From: Woeseiaceae bacterium
GTDB lineage: Bacteria > Pseudomonadota > Gammaproteobacteria > Steroidobacterales > Woeseiaceae
Assembly: GCA_021773055.1 (NCBI GenBank)
Contig: JAJFKV010000071.1
Location: 62,001 to 126,000, forward strand
Direction: 5' to 3'
DNA: 64,000 nucleotides
Below, in pieces: positions 29,273 through 37,994 of the stretch. The notes under the pieces were generated by a model. It did no database searches, was not told the origin of the DNA, and worked only from the letters and a program-made list of their open reading frames with translations. The position numbers and the translations under genes were made by a program. The stretch's first letter is position 1, and every line of letters starts with the position of its first letter.

Positions 29273-30550
29273 TTGGGCGATGACATTTCACTAGCAAGTA
29301 TCCTGACACTGCTTGTTGTACTACTGCTGCTTTCCGCGTTCTTCTCAGGCTCGGAAACAGCGCTCATGAGCCTCAACCGCTACCAGTTGCGGCATAAAGC
29401 ACGCCAGGGTCATCGCGGCGCAAAACTTGCTGAAAAATTACTGCAGCGGCCGGACCGAATTATCGGCCTGATCCTGCTGGGCAACAACCTCGTCAACTTC
29501 TCTGCCGCATCTCTGGTCGCTGTCTTCGCATTCAAGATTGGTGGTCAACCTGCCGCTGCGCTCGGTGCGATATTTCTGACCCTGGCGGTCTTGATATTCT
29601 CGGAGGCCGCACCGAAAACGCTCGCCGCCTTGTATCCGGAGCGCCTCGCTTTTCCAGCGGCTTTGATTTACTACCCTCTGCTCAAAATCACATATCCGAT
29701 TGTATGGCTGATCAATGTCGCGTCAAACGGTGTGCTTTTTCTGTTCGGAGTACGCAGCGGATCCAACGACCTGTATTCACTGTCACGCGAGGAATTACGC
29801 ACAGTCGTGCATGAAGCGGGCACACGAATATCACCACGCTATCGACAAATGCTACTTAGCATCCTCGACCTCGAAAAAGTTACGGTCGACGACGTTATGG
29901 TGCCGCACAATGAGATTGTCGGGATCGACCTCGACAATGACGACGCAGAAATCGAAGTCACAATCGCGACAAGTCAGCATACGCGCCTGCCCGTTTATCG
30001 AGACAATATCGATAAGATCATTGGTGTTCTGCATTTGCGCCGCCTTGCCAATGCAAGGAACAGGGTGTTCAACCGGGATTCGCTGCAAAGCTTATTAACA
30101 GAAGCGTACTTCGTGCCAGAAGGCACACCACTCAGTACGCAGCTGGTTCAGTTTCAGCGACGACGCGAGCGTATTGCGATGATTGTGGATGAGTACGGCG
30201 ACATTCAGGGCATCGTTACGCTTGAAGATATTCTTGAAGAAATCGTCGGCGAATTCACGACTGATCCTGCCGATGATGAGAGCGATGTTGTAATGGATGG
30301 TTCCGATAAATACCTGGTGGACGCGGCAGCGAATATTCGCGACCTCAACCGGACACAGGAATGGGAGTTGCCAACCGATGGCCCAAAAACCCTGAACGGA
30401 CTGATCGTGGAGTTGCTGGAGACCATTCCGGAGCCCATGACCTGCCTGAAAATCAACGGTTACCCGATCGAAATCGTTGAGGCCGATGACAATCGAATTC
30501 GCACGGTACGCGTCGGGCAGCGACTTCAGTCCAAGCTGGACGCCGACTAG
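29273..30550 (+). CDS. CNNM/CorC-like membrane protein with CBS domains
   Basis: A 425-residue protein with an N-terminal CNNM (DUF21) membrane domain of three to four helices (LLSAFFSGSETALMSLNRYQL, GLILLGNNLVNFSAASL, EAAPKTLAALYPERLAF). A CBS-domain pair follows (VDDVMVPHNEIVGIDLD, AMIVDEYGDIQGIVTLEDILEEIVGEF) and then a CorC_HlyC domain at the C-terminus. Family members are implicated in magnesium and cobalt export or magnesium homeostasis; many are wrongly labelled haemolysins. The TTG start is supported by AGAGGTG eight bases upstream. It converges on radA. Confidence 0.92.
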   Translation: MGDDISLASILTLLVVLLLLSAFFSGSETALMSLNRYQLRHKARQGHRGAKLAEKLLQRPDRIIGLILLGNNLVNFSAASLVAVFAFKIGGQPAAALGAIFLTLAVLIFSEAAPKTLAALYPERLAFPAALIYYPLLKITYPIVWLINVASNGVLFLFGVRSGSNDLYSLSREELRTVVHEAGTRISPRYRQMLLSILDLEKVTVDDVMVPHNEIVGIDLDNDDAEIEVTIATSQHTRLPVYRDNIDKIIGVLHLRRLANARNRVFNRDSLQSLLTEAYFVPEGTPLSTQLVQFQRRRERIAMIVDEYGDIQGIVTLEDILEEIVGEFTTDPADDESDVVMDGSDKYLVDAAANIRDLNRTQEWELPTDGPKTLNGLIVELLETIPEPMTCLKINGYPIEIVEADDNRIRTVRVGQRLQSKLDAD

Positions 30551-30555
30551 GGCCC

Positions 30556-31890
30556 TCAGAAAGCTTCGTCAAGCGCTTCACTGAGTCTGCGAATACCGAC
30601 AATTTCGATGCCAGCCGGTGATTTCTTCGGCACGTTTGCTTGCGGAACAATGGCGCGGGTGAAGCCTTGCTTCGCGGCAGCGGCGATTCGTTCGGCACCA
30701 AATCGTACCGGCCGTATTTCGCCAGCAAGTCCGATTTCCCCAAAGCAAACCAATCGTTTCGGCGCCGCGCGATCGCGAAAACTGGACGCGATCGCCAACA
30801 AGATGGGCAGGTCGACTGCTGTCTCGTGAATGCGCAGCCCACCAACAACATTGACGAATACGTCTTCATCGGTCACGGACAAGGAACCGTGGCGCTGCAA
30901 GACCGCGAGCAATAACGCAAGGCGATTTTGATCGACTCCCTGTGCAAGTCGTTTCGCATAGTTGCTGTTGCCGTCCGCGACGAGTGCCTGGATTTCCACC
31001 AGCAACGGTCGACTACCCTCCCACGTCACCGACACCACGCTGCCTGGCTCATCAACTGACTCACGCGACAGAAAAATGGCTGACGGATTGTTAACCTCGA
31101 GAAAACCGGTTTCGGTCATCGCGAATACACCCATTTCGCCGCTGGCACCGAATCGATTCTTCACAGAACGGATCATTGAGTATCGACTTGTAGGATCACT
31201 CTCGAAATACAAGACCGTATCTACCATGTGTTCGACGACACGTGGGCCGGCAATCGCTCCCTCTTTGGTGACATGGCCGATAATAAATACGGCCACATCA
31301 TTCTGTTTCGCAAATTGCACAATCTTCCCAACACCATCGCGCAGCTGAGCGACGGACCCTGGTGCCGAAGGCACGGCGGTGCTGACCATGGTTTGCATTG
31401 AGTCGATAATCAGAATCCGCGCCTGGCATTTTCTGGCTTCTGACAATACGTTTTCGATCGACGTATCAGACAACAGGTTCATCGCCGCGGCATCGAGCCC
31501 AAGACGCAACGACCGCTGGCCGATTTGCCGTAATGACTCCTCACCGGTCGCGTAACAAACCGGCGCTTCCTGCATCAGATTCGCAGAAACCTGTTGCAGC
31601 AGTGTCGACTTGCCGACGCCGGGATCACCGCCGAGAAGAACCACTGCTCCCGGCACCAGTCCGCCGCCCAATACCCGATCGAATTCTCCAAATCCGGTCG
31701 GGTGGCGGAACTCAATATCGCCCGGCAAATCCTCAAGGGTCGTTGCCGATAATCCCGGCCCGGCTTTTGCTACCGAAACCCTGGTTTCGGATAGCGTGTT
31801 CCACGCCGCGCAATCGGGGCACTGCCCCACCCATTTGACGCTGTGCGCACCACATTCGGTACAGAGATAGGCGATTTTGGCCTTTGGCAC
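30556..31890 (-). CDS. radA: DNA repair protein RadA (Sms)
   Basis: A 444-residue RecA-like ATPase that promotes branch migration of recombination intermediates. It has an N-terminal zinc finger (CTECGAHSVKWVGQCPDC), Walker A GGDPGVGKSTLLQQ, the RadA-specific KNRFGASGEMGVF motif and a C-terminal Lon-protease-like domain (NVVGGLRIHETAVDLPILLAIASS). Length and domains are normal. It is divergent from the kinase operon, with 288 bases between. Confidence 0.97.
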   Translation of the reverse strand: MPKAKIAYLCTECGAHSVKWVGQCPDCAAWNTLSETRVSVAKAGPGLSATTLEDLPGDIEFRHPTGFGEFDRVLGGGLVPGAVVLLGGDPGVGKSTLLQQVSANLMQEAPVCYATGEESLRQIGQRSLRLGLDAAAMNLLSDTSIENVLSEARKCQARILIIDSMQTMVSTAVPSAPGSVAQLRDGVGKIVQFAKQNDVAVFIIGHVTKEGAIAGPRVVEHMVDTVLYFESDPTSRYSMIRSVKNRFGASGEMGVFAMTETGFLEVNNPSAIFLSRESVDEPGSVVSVTWEGSRPLLVEIQALVADGNSNYAKRLAQGVDQNRLALLLAVLQRHGSLSVTDEDVFVNVVGGLRIHETAVDLPILLAIASSFRDRAAPKRLVCFGEIGLAGEIRPVRFGAERIAAAAKQGFTRAIVPQANVPKKSPAGIEIVGIRRLSEALDEAF

Positions 31891-32178
31891 GACTTTCGAC
31901 CTTCCTTGAAGCTGTATATGGGACGCATGGAGCTCAGGCCCGACAAGAACCGGCTCGCATGACTCTCATAAGTTATTGAAATAACGGGTATTTACCAGAC
32001 TCAATCAAAATATCCCGTAACCGGCGCACTGATTATTGTTAAATACGCGCAAACCTGCGAAAGTCAATGATAGCACCGCTTCCAAAGTCGGTATTACATA
32101 AAAAGTGCCAACCCTATCTCATTAAGAATGCTCATATTTACCTATAATTTTGCCCTTAAATCAGAGACCTGACCCATT
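31891..32178. promoter_or_regulatory. Intergenic promoter region between radA and the kinase operon
   Basis: A 288-base AT-rich gap without a gene. A perfect TATAAT on the plus strand (32143-32148) lies 31 bases before the kinase start; its -35 is poor. A long imperfect inverted repeat, ACGGGTATTT (31984-31993) and AAATATCCCGT (32008-32018), lies further upstream and might be an operator or hairpin. No radA promoter could be placed with confidence. Confidence 0.45.
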
Positions 32179-34266
32179 TTGGAAACGAACAAGCAACAAA
32201 AACGCAACCGAATCATCGCACTCTCCTTTGCGTGCCTGTTGCTATTGGTGGTGTATGGGCCACTAGCCCAGTGGTTCGTCGCGGCAGATCGTGTCCTCTA
32301 TGATCAGCTTGCAGGCGGCATGCCGAACAAAGCGCTGGACAACGCCTACATCGCCAGCATCGATACGAAACGATCAACACATGACGAAGTAATGAGTCGC
32401 TATGGTCAGGTTATAGAAGCGCTTCAAAACTCCGGCGCAGGCCGCATTATATTGTCGAACCCGCCCGATATTCCTGCCTCGGATGAGTTACCGGCATGGT
32501 CCGCTTTGCTGAATTCGCAGAGTCCGGTATTCGTTCCTACGCGACATCGATTAGCCGATCTGGCAACACGTGACGGATTCATTACCATTCGACCCGACAG
32601 TGACAACGTTCTGCGCCAATCAGAATTGTGGCAACTCAATAGCGGTGTCATGTCGCCGTCGCTGCCACTCGCCATTGACTTTGAGTCCTCGGAAACGGGT
32701 ACCGGCAGCATGCTCTCGAGCGCTGAAGATTTGATCTACTTTTCGAGCTACGTCGACTTACCGCGAATCAACGTCAACCATTTGTTGAGTGCTGATTCAA
32801 CAGCAGCTCTCAAGGACGCGACGGTATTTGTCGATTCCGACCAGCCACTGGTCAACGCAATTGCCATGTTGCCGTCGGGACAGTTGGTCACTGTTTCGGA
32901 AATTACCGCAACGCTGCTGGCCGACGTTGAAAACAACCGCACTATTAGTTCCCCGTCAGCCGTCAAGGCGATGGAGTATCTAATACCGGCAATGCTGGCC
33001 ATAGTTGCTGTACTGTTCTTGCCGGACAGAAACCGTCGTGATATTTCCGTCCTGACAATCACGGTAATTGCGATTTTGTTGCTGGTCGAAGCGGCGCTAT
33101 TATTTGGCCTGCAAATCCGCATGGATCTCGGGCGTCCGATGTTGATCTTCGTTGGCATCGCGATATTGAGTGCCTGGCTCGTAGTCGATGTTAAGAAAGT
33201 ATCGGGTGATGCGTTCAGGAAAGGTGCAGATTTCCTCGCGGCTGGTCGCCTGGAGCCTGCGTTCGCAGAATTTCGCCGCTGTAATCCGTCCGAGACGGTT
33301 GGCGCGATAATGTACAAGCTATCTCTGGCGTTCGATCAACAGGCCAAGCCCGAGCGCGCTGAAGCCGTTCTTGAGTGGATGAAACGTACCCAGGGAACCC
33401 GTGCGGTCAGCGAGTCTCACTCGAAAAAGGCGAGCGGTGCCCCGGAACAACTGGGGCGCTACGTCATCGAGCGACGCATTGGTCGCGGGGCCATGGGCGC
33501 CGTCTATCTAGCGAAAGACCCGAGAATCAACCGGGCGTTAGCGGTAAAGGCCATCCCGATCGAAAAAGAGTTCGAGGATGAGGAGCTAAAAGAGGCGCGA
33601 CTGCGATTCTACCGCGAAGCCGAATCAGCCGGACGGCTGACACATCCCAATATCATTACGGTATTCGACGCAGGCGAGGACAAAGGTCTCGCCTATATCG
33701 CGATGGAATATGTACCCGGCATACCACTCAGAACGTTCACTGATCCCAACAAACTGCTTGCGCCCAAACGGGCGATTGAACTAGCGGCGGCAACAGCTGA
33801 TGCCCTGGATTATGCGCACAACCAGGGCGTTATCCACCGCGACATCAAGCCAGCTAACTTGCTCTATAACCCGAAAGAGGGATCGATCAAGATCAGCGAC
33901 TTCGGCGTCGCGCGCATGACGGACAACAATGAGACCAAGACAGGAATTGTCTTGGGAACACCAATGTACATGTCGCCCGAGCAACTGGGTGCGGAGGACC
34001 TCACAGGGCTCTCGGACTTGTTTTCACTTGGTGTTACCCTGTACGAACTCCTGGTTGGCGAGGTGCCGTTTAAGGCGTCGAATATCGCGGTATTAATGAC
34101 AAAAATAGCAACCGAAGATCCGGCACCAATTTCAAGCCGACGCGCTGGTATACCCCCCAGTATCGACGCCGTGCTAATGAAAGCGCTGGCAAAACGTCCA
34201 CAAGATCGCTTTTCCTGCGGTGCCGAAATGGCTATCGCACTCAGGAACTGCACACGAGTTATTTGA
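32179..34266 (+). CDS. CHASE2-like membrane Ser/Thr protein kinase
   Basis: A 695-residue membrane kinase. One N-terminal helix (about 10-32) leads into an extracytoplasmic CHASE2-type sensor (ADRVLYDQL, AYIASIDTKRSTHDEV). Three helices follow at about 270-345, then a roughly 70-residue linker (DFLAAGRLEPAFAEFRRC, AERAEAVLEW-like) and a C-terminal Hanks-type kinase from about residue 428. Kinase motifs are complete: GRGAMGAVYLAKD, AVKAIP, the loop VIHRDIKPANLLY, DFGVAR and GTPMYMSPEQ. The start is TTG with a weak ribosome-binding site, so the start is less certain. PP2C and FHA genes follow on the same strand, so a kinase-phosphatase-reader module is likely. The signal sensed is unknown. Confidence 0.92.
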   Translation: METNKQQKRNRIIALSFACLLLLVVYGPLAQWFVAADRVLYDQLAGGMPNKALDNAYIASIDTKRSTHDEVMSRYGQVIEALQNSGAGRIILSNPPDIPASDELPAWSALLNSQSPVFVPTRHRLADLATRDGFITIRPDSDNVLRQSELWQLNSGVMSPSLPLAIDFESSETGTGSMLSSAEDLIYFSSYVDLPRINVNHLLSADSTAALKDATVFVDSDQPLVNAIAMLPSGQLVTVSEITATLLADVENNRTISSPSAVKAMEYLIPAMLAIVAVLFLPDRNRRDISVLTITVIAILLLVEAALLFGLQIRMDLGRPMLIFVGIAILSAWLVVDVKKVSGDAFRKGADFLAAGRLEPAFAEFRRCNPSETVGAIMYKLSLAFDQQAKPERAEAVLEWMKRTQGTRAVSESHSKKASGAPEQLGRYVIERRIGRGAMGAVYLAKDPRINRALAVKAIPIEKEFEDEELKEARLRFYREAESAGRLTHPNIITVFDAGEDKGLAYIAMEYVPGIPLRTFTDPNKLLAPKRAIELAAATADALDYAHNQGVIHRDIKPANLLYNPKEGSIKISDFGVARMTDNNETKTGIVLGTPMYMSPEQLGAEDLTGLSDLFSLGVTLYELLVGEVPFKASNIAVLMTKIATEDPAPISSRRAGIPPSIDAVLMKALAKRPQDRFSCGAEMAIALRNCTRVI

Positions 34267-34295
34267 AGAGTTTTTGAGCGAGAACGAAAATTACC

Positions 34296-35123
34296 ATGAC
34301 ACTTCGCGGAAAAATTGATTTTGTTGAGCTGACCGACACGGGCCGTGTCCGTGAGCACAACGAAGATGCGATCGGCACTACCGGAGACATCGGCCTGATG
34401 GTTCTGGCTGATGGAATGGGTGGGTACAATGCGGGCGAGGTCGCAAGCGGTATCGCCGTGCAGATCGTTACCGAACTGGCGTCTGAAGGTGCCAATCGAG
34501 AAGAGCGTCACGACGTTGATCCGCACAGCGGAATGATGCGGCAATCAATCGTTTTGCGCGACGCGATTTATCGTGCCAACAAAATCATCTATCAAACCGC
34601 ACAAAGTCAGACGCATTGCGAAGGAATGGGCACTACCATCGTCGCCTGTATGTTTTACGATGACAAAATTTCCATCGCGCATGTTGGTGATTCCCGCGCC
34701 TACCGCTTGCGCGGTGGGGAGCTAGATCAGGTCACCCTGGATCACTCACTGCTTCAAGAACTGGTTGACCGTGGCTTCTACTCCGCTGAAGAGGCGCAAC
34801 GTTCCACAAACCGGAATTACGTGACGCGCGCGTTGGGTGTTGAGCCTACCGTTGAAGTCGAAGTTCACGAATACGATGTGCTCCCGGATGACATCTATTT
34901 ACTGTGTTCCGACGGCCTGTGCGACATGGTCGAGGATGACGATATTCACTTAACTATCAGTACTTTTAATGATAGTCTTGACGTCGTTGGTCAACAGCTA
35001 GTGGACCTAGCCAACGACCACGGCGGGCGTGACAATGTGTCGGTAATGCTTGCGCAGGTTAAGGAAGCCTTCCCGGCAAAAAAGGGCCTGCTTGCAAAGA
35101 TTGCCGGCTTATTTCGTTCCTAG
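34296..35123 (+). CDS. PP2C-type Ser/Thr protein phosphatase
   Basis: A 275-residue PPM/PP2C phosphatase, metal-dependent. Motifs: TDTGRVREHNEDAIG, the metal site LADGMGGYNAGEVAS, GMGTTIVACMF, AHVGDSRAYRLRGGEL, LCSDGLCDMVEDDDI and the last metal Asp in HGGRDNVSVMLA. It lies 29 bases after the membrane kinase gene and most likely reverses its phosphorylations. A short lysine-rich C-terminal tail follows the domain. Cytoplasmic, with no membrane helix visible. Confidence 0.95.
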   Translation: MTLRGKIDFVELTDTGRVREHNEDAIGTTGDIGLMVLADGMGGYNAGEVASGIAVQIVTELASEGANREERHDVDPHSGMMRQSIVLRDAIYRANKIIYQTAQSQTHCEGMGTTIVACMFYDDKISIAHVGDSRAYRLRGGELDQVTLDHSLLQELVDRGFYSAEEAQRSTNRNYVTRALGVEPTVEVEVHEYDVLPDDIYLLCSDGLCDMVEDDDIHLTISTFNDSLDVVGQQLVDLANDHGGRDNVSVMLAQVKEAFPAKKGLLAKIAGLFRS

Positions 35124-35163
35124 GCAGTGAGCTAGGAAAGCAAGGATTCAAGAGCGAGAAATC

Positions 35164-36009
35164 ATGGCAAGGTTAATTCTAAGTCTGGACAATCAAGTCC
35201 TGGCTGAATACAACATGACCAAGGAACGCTACACCGTTGGTCGCCTTCCGGATAACGATGTACGCATCGATAATCCGGCTGTCAGCGGACATCATTCGCT
35301 GATCATCAATATTCTTAACGATTCCTTTCTTGAGGACTTGAACAGCACCAATGGCACTTACGTCAATGGCAAGCTGATTAAAAAGCACGCATTGCAGCAT
35401 GGCGATGTTATTACCATTGGCCATCACCAATTACGGTTCTCTGACCAGCAAACGAATGAGACCGAACAGGACGAGTTCGAAAAGACCATGGTTATTCCAG
35501 CCGGTCAGCAGAATGCCGGACAGCTAGCCAAAGCCGAAGCCGCAGCTGAAAAAGCGGCTGCAGAGGCCGCCGTAGAAGAACAAACCGAAGTTCAGTCTGA
35601 AGCGGCCGAGGCCGTCAAACTGGATCCTGAGGAGGCGGCGGCGCTTGAAGAAAAGCCAACAGCTCCATCGATTGGCGATCAGGTCTCGCACACGGAAACC
35701 TCACACGGTATCGATCCGGCCAACGCGCCCAACGCACTACCGCTTGCGAAGCTGCAGGTCCTAAGCGGCGCCTTCGCTGGCCGAGAACTGGAGCTGACCA
35801 AGGCTCTGACGACACTTGGCCGGCCGGGCGTGCAAGTTGCAGCGATCACACGACGAGCAGAAGGCTATTACATCGTGCATGTCGAGTCCGGTACCGAAGG
35901 CGACTTCCCACTCGTTAATGGGCAGCCTATTGGTGCGCAGGCGCGCAAGCTGCAGGACAACGATGTTGTTCAGCTCGCTGGCGTAAAGATGGGATTCTTC
36001 GCTTCGTAG
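35164..36009 (+). CDS. Protein with two FHA-type domains and an acidic Ala/Glu linker
   Basis: A 281-residue protein. The N-terminal FHA domain (about 5-95) has all phosphothreonine-binding landmarks: YTVGRLPDNDVRID, AVSGHHSLI and NSTNGTYVNG. A central linker of about 70 residues is rich in Ala and Glu ([17 protein letters not shown]). A second FHA-like fold is at the C-terminus (about 195-281: LQVLSGAFAGRELEL, TTLGRPGVQVAAITRR, PLVNGQPI, DNDVVQLAGVKMGFF), with a weaker recognition loop. The linker holds threonines near FEKTMVIP that could be kinase targets. It ends the kinase-phosphatase-FHA set and is probably a substrate or reader of the kinase. Confidence 0.9.
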   Translation: MARLILSLDNQVLAEYNMTKERYTVGRLPDNDVRIDNPAVSGHHSLIINILNDSFLEDLNSTNGTYVNGKLIKKHALQHGDVITIGHHQLRFSDQQTNETEQDEFEKTMVIPAGQQNAGQLAKAEAAAEKAAAEAAVEEQTEVQSEAAEAVKLDPEEAAALEEKPTAPSIGDQVSHTETSHGIDPANAPNALPLAKLQVLSGAFAGRELELTKALTTLGRPGVQVAAITRRAEGYYIVHVESGTEGDFPLVNGQPIGAQARKLQDNDVVQLAGVKMGFFAS

Positions 36010-36029
36010 TTTTTGCAGCCATACGGCCG

Positions 36030-36064
36030 CCGTTGCGCTTCGCGACTAAGACGCGCTCCTACGG
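36030..36064. repeat. REP-like palindromic element between convergent genes
   Basis: An imperfect palindrome with CCGT/ACGG ends, lying between the FHA gene and dnaB and overlapping the last bases of dnaB. On the minus strand it begins with GTAGGAGCG and contains TCGCGA, the form seen in REP elements of many gammaproteobacteria. It may act as a bidirectional terminator. Only one copy is seen in this window. Confidence 0.5.
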
Positions 36065-37459
36065 CAATGGATAATCGTCGCCGTAGGTGTTCGGCACCCA
36101 GTTCTCAAACTTGGTGTAACGACCCACGAAGGTCAGCGGGAAATCGCCGATAGGTCCATTACGCTGCTTGGCAATCGCGATATCCGCAATACCCTTTCTT
36201 GGCGTATCCTGGTTATAGACTTCTTCGCGGTAGATGAAGAGGATCAGGTCCGCATCCTGTTCGATCGCACCTGATTCACGCAAGTCCGACATTACCGGGC
36301 GTTTGTCTGTACGTTGCTCAACACTTCGATTCAGCTGCGATAAAGCAATTACCGGACACGATAGTTCTTTGGCCAGCGCCTTAAGACCACGGGATATTTC
36401 CGAAATCTCAGTCGCACGATTCTCCTTATTGCCAGGTACCTGCATGAGCTGCAGATAATCGACTACGATGAGGCCCAGCCCGTGCTCGCGTTGCAAGCGT
36501 CTTGCCCGGGCTCGTATTTCACCTGGCGAAAGACCCGGCGTGTCATCAATAAAAATCGGTGCTTCTGACATCAGCTGCACAGCAGTATTGATTCGCGACC
36601 AGTCTTCATCCGGAAAATTGCCAGTACGCAAGTGGGTCTGATCCACGCGACCGAGCGACGAGATCATTCGGAAAGCCAGCTGTTGGGCTGGCATCTCCAT
36701 GGAAAATATTGCCGTCGGTACTTTGGATCCGATCGCCGCGTTCTCGGCCATGTTGACGGCCAATGTGGTCTTACCCATAGAGGGTCGGCCCGCAACGATG
36801 ACAAGATCGCCCGGCTGCAAGCCGGCTGTCAATTTGTCGAATTCGTGATATCCGGTCGAAATGCCAGTGATATCGCCATCGGACTGATGCAGTGTGTCGA
36901 TTCGATCGACCGCTTCCGGGAGAATGTCCTTCAACGACTTGAAGCCTTTCTTGCCGCGGGTGCCTTTGTCGGCTATCTCGAAGACCATCTTTTCAGCGTC
37001 TTCAAGTACTTCCGCAGCAGTCCGCCCGTCGTTGGTAAACGCGCTTCCGGCTATCTCATTGCCCGCGCTGATCAAGGCACGTAATGTGGAGCGTTCCCGA
37101 AGGATTTTGGCGTAGGCCCTGGCGTTTGCAGCGCCGGCCGTCTCATTGGCCAGTGTCGCCAGGTATTCCAGACCGCCGGAATTTTCAAGCTCGCTGTGGG
37201 AATCCAGGTGCTCTGAAACTGTAACGACGTCGCAAGGACTGCCCTTCTCGATAAGATCGGCTATGGCCAAAAAAATCAGGCGGTGATCTTTTCGATAAAA
37301 GTCATCGGCGACGATGACATCGGCGATCTTATCCCAGGCTAATGCGTCGAGCATCAGGCCGCCAATCAGGGACTGTTCCGCTTCTATGGAGTTCGGTGGT
37401 ACCTTGAGGCGCTGTTCAGCACCCCCATCGACCATGCCATCGTCCAATGCTCGGACCAT
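36059..37459 (-). CDS. dnaB: Replicative DNA helicase DnaB
   Basis: A 466-residue hexameric helicase of the replication fork. The N-terminal domain has PPNSIEAEQSLIGGLMLD. The C-terminal RecA-like domain has Walker A AGRPSMGKTTLAVNMAE, GLIVVDYLQLMQ, VIALSQLNRSVEQR and the DLRESGAIEQDADLILFIYREE motif. The start is an ATG with AGGGGA nine bases upstream. It follows rplI by 73 bases, the conserved rpsF-rpsR-rplI-dnaB neighbourhood. No intein is present. Confidence 0.97.
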   Translation of the reverse strand: MVRALDDGMVDGGAEQRLKVPPNSIEAEQSLIGGLMLDALAWDKIADVIVADDFYRKDHRLIFLAIADLIEKGSPCDVVTVSEHLDSHSELENSGGLEYLATLANETAGAANARAYAKILRERSTLRALISAGNEIAGSAFTNDGRTAAEVLEDAEKMVFEIADKGTRGKKGFKSLKDILPEAVDRIDTLHQSDGDITGISTGYHEFDKLTAGLQPGDLVIVAGRPSMGKTTLAVNMAENAAIGSKVPTAIFSMEMPAQQLAFRMISSLGRVDQTHLRTGNFPDEDWSRINTAVQLMSEAPIFIDDTPGLSPGEIRARARRLQREHGLGLIVVDYLQLMQVPGNKENRATEISEISRGLKALAKELSCPVIALSQLNRSVEQRTDKRPVMSDLRESGAIEQDADLILFIYREEVYNQDTPRKGIADIAIAKQRNGPIGDFPLTFVGRYTKFENWVPNTYGDDYPLP

Positions 37460-37532
37460 TCCCAGATATCCCCTGCCAGTATTTATTCTGGCTTAAAGGT
37501 AACACAGCCGGCTGACCACAGCAGCCGGAATA

Positions 37533-37982
37533 CTACTCGGCTGCGACAACGCGTACCGTTACTTCTGCGTTGACGTCACCGTGCAGGTGAACGCCGACCT
37601 GAAACTCACCAAGACTGTGAATCGGGCCATCTGGCATGCGAACTTCGCTGCGCTCAACCTCAACCTGTATCGCCGCAAATGCCTCTGCGATATCGATCGG
37701 TCCGACAGATCCGAACAACTTGTCTTCACTACCTGCATTCGCTGCGATAACGAGTTCGACACCATTGATCGATGCTGCCCGCGTAGTGGCCTTCGCCCGC
37801 TCTTCAGCTGCTGCTTTTTCAAGATCAGCACGACGCGATTCAATCTGCTTCATGTTGCTATCAGTGGCAAGAGCCGCTTTGCCCTGCGGCAGCAGGAAGT
37901 TACGACCATAGCCCGGCTTAACCTTGACAAGGTCACCGATGCCACCGAGATTTTCAACGCTTTCCAACAAAATAACGTTCAT
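37533..37982 (-). CDS. rplI: 50S ribosomal protein L9
   Basis: A 149-residue ribosomal protein L9 with two RNA-binding domains joined by a long helix. It starts MNVILLESVENLGGIGDLVKVKPGYGRNFLLPQGKA, which is diagnostic, and ends with the C-domain MPDGPIHSLGEFQVGVHLH. It lies 12 bases after the DUF2232 gene in the ribosomal operon. Confidence 0.98.
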   Translation of the reverse strand: MNVILLESVENLGGIGDLVKVKPGYGRNFLLPQGKAALATDSNMKQIESRRADLEKAAAEERAKATTRAASINGVELVIAANAGSEDKLFGSVGPIDIAEAFAAIQVEVERSEVRMPDGPIHSLGEFQVGVHLHGDVNAEVTVRVVAAE

Positions 37983-37994
37983 GTTTTCAAACCT

